This document shows positions 24,830-32,911 of a DNA stretch of 41,925 nt, one piece after another. The notes beneath the pieces are model-generated. The model did no database searches, was not told the DNA's origin, and saw only the letters and a list, made by a program, of their open reading frames with translations. The first letter of the stretch is position 1; every line of letters starts with the position of its first letter. The translations under genes and the position numbers were made by a program. Source of the stretch: an uncultured Bacteroidales bacterium (GTDB lineage: Bacteria; Bacteroidota; Bacteroidia; Bacteroidales; UBA932); the NCBI GenBank assembly GCA_934675095.1, contig CAKUPC010000012.1, positions 1-41,925 on the forward strand, written 5' to 3'.

Positions 24830-25750
24830 ATGAAAGTTCTGATTGCAACACAGAAACCGTTCGCTGAGGCGGCGGTCGATGGGATACGGGAAATCCTTGA
24901 GTCTCAGGGACATCAGCTGTGCCTTCTTGAAAAATATTCGGAACAGGGCGAACTTGTCGCGGCGGTCGCCGGGGCGGACGCTTTGATTGTTCGTTCGGAC
25001 AAGGTGACTGCGGAGGTGCTGGATGCGGCTCCGTCCCTGAAGGTTGTGGTGCGGGCCGGAGCGGGCTACGACAACATCGACCTCGCCTCCTGCACGGCTC
25101 ACGGGGTTGTGGCGATGAACACTCCTGGACAGAACGCCAACGCGGTTGCCGAACTGGTGATTGCGCTGATGATATATATGTCGCGTAACCGCTTCACTCC
25201 TGGTACCGGCTCGGAGATTCTCGGAAAGCGGCTCGGACTTCAGGCCTACGGCAATGTGGGCAGGCTCGTCGCGGCCAAGGCGAAGGCTCTCGGAATGTCC
25301 GTGATGGCCTTCGACCCGTTCGTGAGCGCGGAGAGAATCGAAAAAGACGGGGTGGAGGCGGCGTCTTCGCTTGAACAGCTCTATTCTTCCTGCGAGTTTG
25401 TCTCACTGCACATTCCGGCAACCCCTCAGACGGCCGGGTCGGTGGGCGCCGCCCTTGTCGGGCTCATGCCTAAGGGAGGATGCCTCGTGAACACTGCCCG
25501 CAGGGAGGTGATTGACGAAGGCTCGCTGCTGGCGCTTCTGAGGGAGCGGGAGGATTTGAAATATGTCGCCGACGTGGCTCCTGAGGCTGCGGACGAGTTC
25601 GCGGCGGCGCTCGGCAAGCGCTATTTCGCGACCCCTAAGAAGATGGGCGCTGAGACGGCCGAGGCGAATGTCAATGCAGGGCTCGCCGCCGCGCGTCAGA
25701 TTGTGGCCTATTTCGCCACCGGCTGCGAGAAGTTCAGGCTGAACGCTTAA
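24830..25750 (+). CDS. serA: D-3-phosphoglycerate dehydrogenase, short type
   Basis: First step of serine synthesis; acts just before SerC, whose gene precedes it. 306 residues without an ACT regulatory domain, so serine feedback through ACT is not expected. The catalytic arginine (NTARREVID) and the substrate-binding VRAGAGYDNIDL are visible. Two departures from the wider D-2-hydroxyacid dehydrogenase family: the nucleotide loop is LQAYGNVGR rather than GxGxIG, and the catalytic-base histidine motif TPHxGA is TPKKMGAET, with lysine. I recall the same lysine motif in Bacteroides SerA, so it is probably a lineage feature rather than inactivation. Confidence 0.92.
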   Translation: MKVLIATQKPFAEAAVDGIREILESQGHQLCLLEKYSEQGELVAAVAGADALIVRSDKVTAEVLDAAPSLKVVVRAGAGYDNIDLASCTAHGVVAMNTPGQNANAVAELVIALMIYMSRNRFTPGTGSEILGKRLGLQAYGNVGRLVAAKAKALGMSVMAFDPFVSAERIEKDGVEAASSLEQLYSSCEFVSLHIPATPQTAGSVGAALVGLMPKGGCLVNTARREVIDEGSLLALLREREDLKYVADVAPEAADEFAAALGKRYFATPKKMGAETAEANVNAGLAAARQIVAYFATGCEKFRLNA

Positions 25751-25760
25751 AAAGCACGAT

Positions 25761-27029
25761 ATGGTAAGAGTTAAACCTTTTGCGGCGCTTCGTCCGCCGC
25801 GTGAGATAGTCGAGGAAGTGGCCGCGCGGCCTTATGACGTGATGAATTCCGAGGAGGCCAGGGCAGAAGCGGGGGAGAAGTCTCTGCTTCATATCACCAG
25901 GCCTGAAATCGACTTCACTCCTATGGTCGATGAGCATTCCGAACAGGCCTACGACAAGGCTGTGGAGAATTTTAGGCTGTGGCAGAAGAACGGCTGGCTA
26001 AGACAGGACGGCAAGGAGTGCTACTATGTCTATGCGCAGACCATGGGAGACCGCATGCAGCACGGCATAGTGCTCTGCGCCCACATCGACGACTACGCCG
26101 ACGGCAGCATAAAGAAGCACGAGCTGACGCGCAAGGAAAAGGAGGACGACCGCATGGTTCACGTTCGCATCCAGAACGCCAACATCGAGCCCGTGTTCTT
26201 CTCCTATCCGGACGACGATGTGGTAGACTCGATTGTGAAGAAATATACATCCCGGACTCCGGAATATGACTTCACGGCTCCCGACGGCTTCGGGCACCGT
26301 TTCTGGGTGATTGACGACGATGCCGACATTAAGGCAATCACGTGTGAGTTTTCCGGAATAAGCGCGTTCTATGTCGCCGACGGTCACCATCGTACGGCTG
26401 CGGCTGCGCGCGTGGGGGCGGAAAAGCGCGGAAACAATCCGGACCACACCGGCGAGGAGGAATACAACTGGTTCCTGGCGGTGGCGTTTCCGGAGAGCGA
26501 ACTGAAGATTATGGACTACAACCGCGTCGTCAAGGACTTGAACGGAATGACGACCTCTGAGTTCATGTTCGCACTGCAGAAGGACTTCGCTCTCGACGGA
26601 CTCGGCACCGAGGCGGAGCGTCAGCGTGCGCTGTTGGAAGACTGCGACTACACGCCTAAGCACAGGCACCAGTTCGCGATGTACATTGACGGCTACTGGT
26701 GGTGGCTGAACCTTCAGCGCCGTGTCAATGAAGATGACCCTATAGAGCGTCTGGACGTGACGGTGCTTTCGGAGCGGGTTCTTGACAGGATACTCGGAAT
26801 CAAGGATCTCCGCAAGGACAAGAGAATTGACTTCGTCGGCGGGCTCCGGGGACTCGGGGAACTGGCACGCAGGGTCGATAGCGGTGAGATGGCCGTGGCG
26901 TTCGCCCTCTACCCGGTGTCGATGAAGGAACTGGTCGACATTGCCGACAGCGGCAAGATAATGCCGCCTAAGACCACCTGGTTCGAGCCTAAGCTCCGGT
27001 CCGGGCTGGCGATACATAAATTGGACTGA
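25761..27029 (+). CDS. DUF1015 family protein
   Basis: 422-residue cytosolic protein of the DUF1015 family. The family start VKPFAALRPPREIVEEVAARPYDVMNSEEAR is clear, as is the conserved FYVADGHHRTAAAARV segment in the middle, which looks like a ligand- or nucleotide-binding site. The family's function is not established, but DUF1015 genes recurrently follow serC and serA in Bacteroidota and in other bacteria, and here it starts 10 bp after serA. A serine-related role, possibly serine kinase-like given its HxR-rich centre, is only inference. Confidence 0.88.
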   Translation: MVRVKPFAALRPPREIVEEVAARPYDVMNSEEARAEAGEKSLLHITRPEIDFTPMVDEHSEQAYDKAVENFRLWQKNGWLRQDGKECYYVYAQTMGDRMQHGIVLCAHIDDYADGSIKKHELTRKEKEDDRMVHVRIQNANIEPVFFSYPDDDVVDSIVKKYTSRTPEYDFTAPDGFGHRFWVIDDDADIKAITCEFSGISAFYVADGHHRTAAAARVGAEKRGNNPDHTGEEEYNWFLAVAFPESELKIMDYNRVVKDLNGMTTSEFMFALQKDFALDGLGTEAERQRALLEDCDYTPKHRHQFAMYIDGYWWWLNLQRRVNEDDPIERLDVTVLSERVLDRILGIKDLRKDKRIDFVGGLRGLGELARRVDSGEMAVAFALYPVSMKELVDIADSGKIMPPKTTWFEPKLRSGLAIHKLD

Positions 27030-27031
27030 TT

Positions 27032-28429
27032 TTGAAAAGCATAGAAAACGCACTTAAGAGAACTACTGACACAAAGGCTCTCATCATCGGTGACGGCGCG
27101 ATTGCACGTACACCGGAGATGTTCCTGCGCCTGTTCCCCGAGGCGACGGCGGTGATTGTCGCCGACGAGACCACATGGGAGATAGCCGCAGGGGATGTCT
27201 ATGGATATATGAAGGCGGCCGGCATCGCCATGGCTGAACCGTTCGTATTCCATTCAAAGAATTTTTACGCGGAATGGTCGTTCGTCGATGAGCTTGAAAG
27301 CTATCTCAAGACGGTGGATGCCGTTCCTGTCGCGGTCGGTGCCGGAGTGGTGAACGACCTGACCAAGCTTGTCTCGGAACATCTCGGACGGAGATACATG
27401 ATAGTTGCCACCACCGTCTCCATGGACGGCTTTTCGGCCTACGGCGCGTCAATAATCAAGGACGGCTTCAAGCGCACCTTCGACTGCCGCGCCCCTTACG
27501 GAATAATAGTCGAGCCGGCTGTCGCGGCCAGGGCCCCGAAGTATCTCGCCGTCTCCGGCTATGCCGACCTTCTGGCCAAGATTCCTGCGGGAGCGGACTG
27601 GATTGTCGCGGACGCGATGGGCTGCGAGTGCATAGACGAATTTTCCTATTCTCTCGTACATGACGGGCTGAGGGAATCGCTCGCGCACCCCGAGGCCGTC
27701 TATGCCGGTGAGGTCCCTGCCATAGAAAGGCTTGCGGAAGGACTGATACTCAGCGGATTCGCGATGCAGACCTATCAGAGCAGCCGTCCCTCTTCCGGAA
27801 CCGAGCACATTTTCGGACACTATTGGGAGATGATCGACCTCCGCTATACCGGCGCTGAGACAGTCCCGGGATTTGAATCCGGCAAGTCTTTCCTCACGGC
27901 CGGACGACCCGTGCCCCACGGCGTTGAGGTAGGTATCGGCTCGCTTGTCTCGGCCGCCTGCTATGAATTCCTTCTCGGCCGCGACCTCTCGGCAACAGAT
28001 GTGGATGCCTGCGTTTCCGCGTGGCCGTCCTGGCCGGAGATGGAAGAGGAGGCCCGCCGCGCCTTCGCCGACCTCCCTTCCGACCAAACGGAAGCCGCCG
28101 TCAGCGAGTGCCGCGCGAAATATCCTGAAAAGAATCAGCTTAGGGAACAGCTGACACGTGTCCGTGACAACTGGCCGGAACTGAAGCGGAAGCTTGAGGC
28201 GGAACTCCTGACCGTTTCCGAACTACGCTGCCTTCTGATGTCCGTACATGCGCCATACGAGCCGGAGATGATAGCCGTTTCCCGCGCCGGGCTCAGAACA
28301 GCCTTCCTGCACATCCCATACATGCGCGACCGCATCACCGTCCTCGACCTCATCCGACGCCTCGGCCTGATGTCCGAACTTACAAATTTCTTGTTCGGCT
28401 CTGGTGGTTATTGGCAAATTGATGAATAA
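27032..28429 (+). CDS. sn-Glycerol-1-phosphate dehydrogenase family protein
   Basis: Iron- or zinc-dependent polyol dehydrogenase-fold protein of the glycerol-1-phosphate dehydrogenase (EgsA/AraM) family: the NAD-binding segment VGAGVVNDLTKLVSEHLGRRYMIVATTVSMDGFSAYGA, the substrate segment SGYADLLAKI, and the metal-binding histidines in SGTEHIFGHYWEM and VPHGVEVGIGSL. It would interconvert dihydroxyacetone phosphate and glycerol-1-phosphate, the archaeal-type lipid stereoisomer, known also in some bacteria. At 465 residues it is longer than AraM (~390), with a helical C-terminal extension. The likely start is TTG at 27032, 2 bp after the DUF1015 stop. Last gene of the serC operon. Confidence 0.87.
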   Translation: MKSIENALKRTTDTKALIIGDGAIARTPEMFLRLFPEATAVIVADETTWEIAAGDVYGYMKAAGIAMAEPFVFHSKNFYAEWSFVDELESYLKTVDAVPVAVGAGVVNDLTKLVSEHLGRRYMIVATTVSMDGFSAYGASIIKDGFKRTFDCRAPYGIIVEPAVAARAPKYLAVSGYADLLAKIPAGADWIVADAMGCECIDEFSYSLVHDGLRESLAHPEAVYAGEVPAIERLAEGLILSGFAMQTYQSSRPSSGTEHIFGHYWEMIDLRYTGAETVPGFESGKSFLTAGRPVPHGVEVGIGSLVSAACYEFLLGRDLSATDVDACVSAWPSWPEMEEEARRAFADLPSDQTEAAVSECRAKYPEKNQLREQLTRVRDNWPELKRKLEAELLTVSELRCLLMSVHAPYEPEMIAVSRAGLRTAFLHIPYMRDRITVLDLIRRLGLMSELTNFLFGSGGYWQIDE

Positions 28430-28432
28430 AAT

Positions 28433-28469
28433 AAAAAGCGCGGCTGAAGAAGTTTCAGTCGCGCTTTTT
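28433..28469 (+). terminator. Terminator of the serC operon
   Basis: A 16-bp stem (28433-28448 with 28454-28469), one G-T pair, beginning with A5 and ending with T5. The A/T tails on both sides make it usable in both directions. Confidence 0.9.
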
Positions 28470-28488
28470 ATTGATAATCTTGTAGTAA

Positions 28489-28608
28489 GGAATTGAATAA
28501 AAAGATAGAGTGCAAGGCACTCGGTGAAGTCAAATACCGCAGCAACCTCCCGGTTGTGAGGATTTTGACGAGACGAGTAACGCGGCAATCCGCTTTTTAT
28601 TCAGTTCC
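28489..28608. repeat. Structured ~120-bp element, copy 2
   Basis: Same conserved loops as copy 1 (GAGTGCAAGGC at 28508, ACCGCAGCAACCTC at 28536, CGGTTG-N-GAGGATTT at 28551, AACGC-N-GCAATCCGC at 28579). All stems pair but with other bases: outer 28489-28504 with 28593-28608 (16 bp, one G-T), middle ACTCG/CGAGT (28519-28523 with 28574-28578), inner GTCAAA/TTTGAC (28529-28534 with 28564-28569), apical CAACC/GGTTG. It sits between two convergent genes. Confidence 0.78.
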
Positions 28609-28611
28609 GCC

Positions 28612-29043
28612 TTAAAATGGCAGGTCGTCCTCACTGTCACCATTGCCGGAATTAAAGTCCGTTGCCGTTGCAGATGGGGCCGCAGGCTGCTGCGGAGCGC
28701 CCGCGCCGGTCGGAGCGGCGAAGCCCGGAGCGCCGTATGCCGGAGCCTGACCCTGAGGAGCCGCTCCGGCGCGCTCGATTCTCCATGCGCGTATGTCGGA
28801 ATACCAGCGTCCGTTGTACTCGCGGCTCGAAAGGTTGAACGATACCTTGACCGTCTCGCCGGCCTGGAACTGCTCCAGGTCCTTCACCTTGTCATCGCCC
28901 CAGACGCTCATGCATACCTGGGTAGGGTAGTTGCCCTCCTGGTACTCAATCACGAACTCCTGCTTGAACCACTGGCCTCTGGACGAGGTGCCGCTCTGCA
29001 CAGGCAGTTTCGTGATGATTTTTCCTTCAAGTTCGAGTGCCAT
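28612..29043 (-). CDS. DUF3127 protein with SSB-like acidic tip
   Basis: The first ~95 residues are the DUF3127 domain (ELEGKIITKLPVQSGTSSRGQWFKQEFVIEY), an OB-like fold typical of Bacteroidota. A Gly/Ala/Pro/Gln-rich linker follows, and the protein ends SEDDLPF, the same kind of tip as SSB (DDDLPF in the ssb gene of this window). This suggests that it binds nucleic acid and can contact the same partners as SSB; that is inference. It lies 3 bp after the FKBP gene and is probably co-transcribed with it. Confidence 0.85.
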   Translation of the reverse strand: MALELEGKIITKLPVQSGTSSRGQWFKQEFVIEYQEGNYPTQVCMSVWGDDKVKDLEQFQAGETVKVSFNLSSREYNGRWYSDIRAWRIERAGAAPQGQAPAYGAPGFAAPTGAGAPQQPAAPSATATDFNSGNGDSEDDLPF

Positions 29044-29046
29044 AGA

Positions 29047-29799
29047 CTATTTCTCCTCAGATGGCTGGAACTTGCCCACTTTCTGAATCTCGACGTCGAA
29101 GATGAGCACTGAGTTCGGCTCGATGTTGCGGTTGCCCCTCTCGCCGTAAGCGAGGTCTGACGGAATGAAGAAAGTTGCCTTTCCGCCTTCGCCGAGAAGT
29201 CCGAGCCCCTCAGTCCAGCCCTTGATTACGCGGTTTGCGACGAACTGTGTAGGCTCCTCGTTGCCCATGTTTCCGTCGAACTCCTTGCCGTCGATGGTCT
29301 TGCCGCTGTAGAATACCCAAACGGTGTCGTTAGGCTGCACCTTGTACTCGGCGCCTTCCTCGATGATGGTATATTGAAGTCCGCTGGCAGTCGTATCGAC
29401 GCCGTTCTTGAGGTTCTCCTCAAGGAACTTCTCGCCCTTTGCCTTATTTACGGCCGCGGTGTATTCGCTCTTCTTGGAAAGGTATCCGTTGATGATGCGC
29501 CCCATGTCCTCGGGGTTAATCTTGAACTGCTTGCCGAACTCCGGGTCATAGACATTGCCCTCGGCCTTGAGGAAGTCGTTCATGCCCTTCTTGAGCTCCG
29601 ACATGTTGAGTTCGGAAAGATTGTCACAGAGACCGTTGCCCTTGAGGAACGAGCCGAAGTTGATACCGAGAAGGTAGCTTACTGAATCGACGTCGGAATG
29701 CGTAGGCAGTTCAACATCCACCTTCACGTTTGTGTTTGACTTGCAGGAAAGTGCAAGCGCGGCCACGAGAACGGCCGCAAAAATTCTTGATGCTTTCAT
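29047..29799 (-). CDS. FKBP-type peptidyl-prolyl isomerase lipoprotein
   Basis: Exported folding helper. A signal peptide with lipobox LALSC (Cys about residue 19) is followed by the helical dimerisation domain of the FkpA/Mip type (YLLGINFGSFLKGNGL ... ) and a C-terminal FKBP domain: VQPNDTVWVFYSGKTIDGKEFD, VIKGWTEGLGLLGEGGKATFFIPSDLAYGERG and SVLIFDVEIQKV, the ordered motifs of the fold. 250 residues fits the family. The gene precedes the DUF3127 gene by 3 bp. Confidence 0.93.
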   Translation of the reverse strand: MKASRIFAAVLVAALALSCKSNTNVKVDVELPTHSDVDSVSYLLGINFGSFLKGNGLCDNLSELNMSELKKGMNDFLKAEGNVYDPEFGKQFKINPEDMGRIINGYLSKKSEYTAAVNKAKGEKFLEENLKNGVDTTASGLQYTIIEEGAEYKVQPNDTVWVFYSGKTIDGKEFDGNMGNEEPTQFVANRVIKGWTEGLGLLGEGGKATFFIPSDLAYGERGNRNIEPNSVLIFDVEIQKVGKFQPSEEK

Positions 29800-29885
29800 A
29801 ATGTTTATTAAAATTTAATATGTTCCTAACCTATTATAATATATGCCCGGATATTCCGTCGTCTCCGGAAAAGACGAAGCAACCG

Positions 29886-29893
29886 CAAAGATA
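29886..29893 (-). promoter_or_regulatory. Possible -7 element of the FKBP-DUF3127 operon
   Basis: Minus-strand TATCTTTG, 86 bp upstream of the FKBP start; no good -33 box, so it is tentative. Confidence 0.35.
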
Positions 29894-29925
29894 CTCAAAC
29901 TTTCTCAAATAAATTCCCATTTTAT

Positions 29926-29956
29926 TTTGTCATACGCAAAAATCTTCCTACCTTTA
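29926..29956 (+). promoter_or_regulatory. Possible recQ promoter
   Basis: TTTG (29926-29929), 19 bp, then TACCTTTA (29949-29956), which matches TAnnTTTG except at the last base. Leader of about 15 nt. Confidence 0.5.
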
Positions 29957-29976
29957 ATAAAATTCTCTCAACGAAT

Positions 29977-32178
29977 ATGGTAAATACAGAAAAACTGTTC
30001 GAGAAACTGAGGATATTCTTCGGATACACATCGTTCAAGCCGGGGCAGGAGGAGATAATCCGTCACCTTGTGGAGGGCAACGACGCGTTCGTTCTCATGC
30101 CGACGGGAGGAGGAAAGAGCATGTGCTACCAGCTTCCCGCTCTGCTGATGGAGGGGACGGCAATAGTCATATCCCCGCTGATTGCCCTGATGAAGAATCA
30201 GGTCGATGTCATACGCGGGTTCGTCTCCGGGGACGAGGGTGTGGCGCATTTCCTGAACTCCTCGCTCGGCAAGGCACAGATTGCGGAAGTCCGCGCCGAC
30301 CTTCTTTCGGGCAAGACCAAGCTTCTCTATGTCGCCCCGGAGTCGCTCACGAAAGCCGAGAACATAGCCATACTCAAGGAGATACACATTTCATTCTATG
30401 CCGTCGATGAGGCGCACTGCATCTCCGAATGGGGACACGACTTCCGCCCGGAGTACCGCCGCATCCGCGCAATAGTCGATGAAATCGGCCGCGCTCCGAT
30501 AATCGCCCTCACGGCGACGGCCACGCCCAAGGTCCAGAGCGACATAGTCAAGAACCTCGGGATTCAGGATGCCAAGGTCTTCAAGTCCTCGTTCAACCGG
30601 CCGAACCTCTACTACGAAATCAGGGAAAAGGTCGATCCTAAGAGGGACATTATAAAATATATAAGGCAGAATCCGGGGAAGTCCGGAATCATCTACTGCC
30701 TCAGCCGCAAGAAGGTCGAGGAAATCGCCGAGCTGCTGAACGTCAACGGGATAAAGGCGCGCCCGTATCATGCCGGGCTTGACGCCAGGACCCGCGCGGA
30801 AAATCAGGACGCGTTCCTCATGGAGGAGGTGGATGTCATCGTCGCGACCATCGCCTTCGGAATGGGCATCGACAAGCCGGACGTGCGCTTCGTGATTCAC
30901 TACGACATTCCGAAGAGCCTCGAAGGCTACTATCAGGAGACAGGTCGCGCCGGACGTGACGGGCAGGAGGGACAGTGCATCACCTACTACAGCTACAAGG
31001 ACATCCAGAAACTGGAGAAGTTCATGCAGGGGAAGCCGATTGCCGAGCAGGAAATCGGACGGCAGCTGCTGATGGAGACCGTGGCCTACGCTGAGTCCAA
31101 CCAATGCCGCAGGAAGCTGCTGCTCAACTACTTCGGAGAGGACTACCTCCCGGACAACTGCGGAGCCTGCGACAACTGCCTGTTTCCTAAGAAACGCTTC
31201 GAGGGCTCGGAACAGATGTGCATGGTCATAGACCTCGTGGAGGCGCTTCCGGAGCGCTTCAAGACGGAGCATCTGGCCAACATCCTCGCGGGGGAGAGCA
31301 ATTCGCTGATTAAGTCCTACCGGCATGACAGGCTTGAATTTTTCGGGGCCGGGCGCGACCACGGCTTCCGTTTCTGGTGCGCCGTCATCCATCAGGGACT
31401 CGTGCTTCATCTCCTTGAAAAGGACATAGAGGCCTACGGGCTCATCAGCGTGACTCCCGAAGGCCGAAAATATGCCGAGGCCCCGACGCCTCTGATGCTC
31501 ACCGAGGACAGGGTCTTCGCCGAGGGAGAGGACGATGACGACGACGGGATGCCGCCCGCTGCCAAGGCGGGAGGCGGAGGCGGTGACGAGACCTTGCTCG
31601 CCATGCTGAAGGATCTGCGGAAGAGCCTGAGCCGCCGTCTGAAGCTCCAGCCTTGGGTGATTTTCAGCGACGCGGCGCTCGACGATATGTCAATCATGTA
31701 TCCTGTCACCCTTGACGAGCTCCAGCGCTGTCAGGGTGTGGGCGAGGGAAAGGCCAGGAAATATGGCAAGGAATTCATTGAACTGATTGCCAAATATGTG
31801 GAGGAGAATGAGATAGAGCGTCCGTATGACTTTTCGGTGATGAAGACCGTGCGTCACAATTCGGACAACAGAATCACTATCATTCAGAACATCGACCGCC
31901 GTCTTGCGCTTGAGGACATCGCCTCGGCTCTCGGACTTGAGTTCGAGGAGCTGCTGACCGAAATTGAGTCGATAGTGCAGTCGGGCTTCAAGCTGAACCT
32001 CGACTACTATGTGCGGCAGGTCATCGACGACGATGTCGTGGAGGAGATTTACGAGTATTTCCGCGACGAGGCCGAGTCGGATTCGGTCGAGGATGCCATA
32101 GCCGAGCTCGGGGCGGACTACGAGGAGAATGAAATACGTCTTGTACGCCTTAAATTCCTTTGTGAGGTGGCGAATTAA
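29977..32178 (+). CDS. recQ: ATP-dependent DNA helicase RecQ
   Basis: 3'-5' helicase of recombination and fork repair. The superfamily-2 motifs are present: motif I MPTGGGKSMCYQ, DEAH box AVDEAHCISEWGHDFRPEYR, and motif VI YYQETGRAGRDGQ. The zinc cysteines of the RQC domain (QCRRKLL ... CGACDNCLFPKK) follow, then a winged-helix part, an Asp/Gly-rich linker, an HRDC domain (about residues 525-605) and a ~125-residue helical C-terminal extension. 733 residues is typical for Bacteroidota RecQ. Confidence 0.96.
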   Translation: MVNTEKLFEKLRIFFGYTSFKPGQEEIIRHLVEGNDAFVLMPTGGGKSMCYQLPALLMEGTAIVISPLIALMKNQVDVIRGFVSGDEGVAHFLNSSLGKAQIAEVRADLLSGKTKLLYVAPESLTKAENIAILKEIHISFYAVDEAHCISEWGHDFRPEYRRIRAIVDEIGRAPIIALTATATPKVQSDIVKNLGIQDAKVFKSSFNRPNLYYEIREKVDPKRDIIKYIRQNPGKSGIIYCLSRKKVEEIAELLNVNGIKARPYHAGLDARTRAENQDAFLMEEVDVIVATIAFGMGIDKPDVRFVIHYDIPKSLEGYYQETGRAGRDGQEGQCITYYSYKDIQKLEKFMQGKPIAEQEIGRQLLMETVAYAESNQCRRKLLLNYFGEDYLPDNCGACDNCLFPKKRFEGSEQMCMVIDLVEALPERFKTEHLANILAGESNSLIKSYRHDRLEFFGAGRDHGFRFWCAVIHQGLVLHLLEKDIEAYGLISVTPEGRKYAEAPTPLMLTEDRVFAEGEDDDDDGMPPAAKAGGGGGDETLLAMLKDLRKSLSRRLKLQPWVIFSDAALDDMSIMYPVTLDELQRCQGVGEGKARKYGKEFIELIAKYVEENEIERPYDFSVMKTVRHNSDNRITIIQNIDRRLALEDIASALGLEFEELLTEIESIVQSGFKLNLDYYVRQVIDDDVVEEIYEYFRDEAESDSVEDAIAELGADYEENEIRLVRLKFLCEVAN

Positions 32179-32227
32179 AAATCTATACTCGAAAATAAAA
32201 AACAAATCCGAAGCGGTTTATTTTTAG

Positions 32228-32261
32228 TAATTTTGCGGATTGAATAATAAAAGTAATTTTG
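32228..32261 (+). promoter_or_regulatory. Tandem -7 elements upstream of the DUF308 gene
   Basis: TAATTTTG occurs twice, at 32228-32235 and 32254-32261. The TTTG within the first (32232-32235) is 18 bp upstream of the second and can serve as its -33 box. The ATG is 21 bp downstream of the second. Confidence 0.55.
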
Positions 32262-32282
32262 TGAATAAAAAAATATAAGGAC

Positions 32283-32888
32283 ATGATAACATTCGGTTAC
32301 AAGACTCCATGGAGCGGACTCGCAAGGGTTGTCGCATCCCTCGGATTGGGCGTTCTCGCCATCGCATATCCCGGTGACGTTATTCCTCTTTTGGTGAAGA
32401 TTTTTGCCGCCGTACTTTTTATATATGGCTGCGGAATGATGATTTATGCCTTCGCGCACAAAGCAGACAAGTCCTTCTCGCTCTGGCTCTCCAACTCAAT
32501 CATCGAGATTGTCGTCGCCGTGCTGGTGTTCATCTTCGCGGGATTCATCGCCAACATCGCGGTCAAGCTCATAGGCCTTGTCCTGCTTCTTTCCGGAATC
32601 TATCAGATTATAGCCCTGATAAGCGCGGAGAGGGTGTCCCGCTTCGGTTTCTGGTTCTTCATCCTGCCGGTCATAGAGGCCATAGGTGGCGGCATACTCA
32701 TGTTCGCCTCGCAGCTCTTCACCAGTGTCGTCGGCCTCATAGTCGGAATCGCCCTCATAGTTTCGGGACTTTCGGAGCTCTTCTCGTCGATTAAAATTTT
32801 CCGCATACAGAAGAAGTTCGCTTCAGACACGAAGACCGAGGAGCAGGACGCCGAGGTGAAGACCGTCGAGGAGGGAGAAAACAAGTAG
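32283..32888 (+). CDS. DUF308 (HdeD-like) membrane protein
   Basis: Small inner-membrane protein with six hydrophobic segments in three hairpin-like pairs (for instance GLGVLAIAYPGDVIPLLVKIF and IIEIVVAVLVFIFAGFIANIA), the pattern of the DUF308/HdeD family. A charged, Glu-rich tail of about 25 residues follows. HdeD in E. coli is linked to acid resistance; the role here is unknown. Its own promoter is visible; dnaG follows 23 bp after the stop and may be co-transcribed. Confidence 0.85.
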   Translation: MITFGYKTPWSGLARVVASLGLGVLAIAYPGDVIPLLVKIFAAVLFIYGCGMMIYAFAHKADKSFSLWLSNSIIEIVVAVLVFIFAGFIANIAVKLIGLVLLLSGIYQIIALISAERVSRFGFWFFILPVIEAIGGGILMFASQLFTSVVGLIVGIALIVSGLSELFSSIKIFRIQKKFASDTKTEEQDAEVKTVEEGENK

Positions 32889-32911
32889 TTGTCACAGGAG
32901 GACGGGCGGTT

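Noticed and set aside
25998..27053. 351-codon minus-strand frame opposite DUF1015
   Set aside because: Shadow frame; low-complexity composition and no recognisable domain, while the plus strand encodes the full DUF1015 family protein.
29977..30387. Minus-strand frame at the start of recQ
   Set aside because: Opposite to conserved helicase motifs; shadow.
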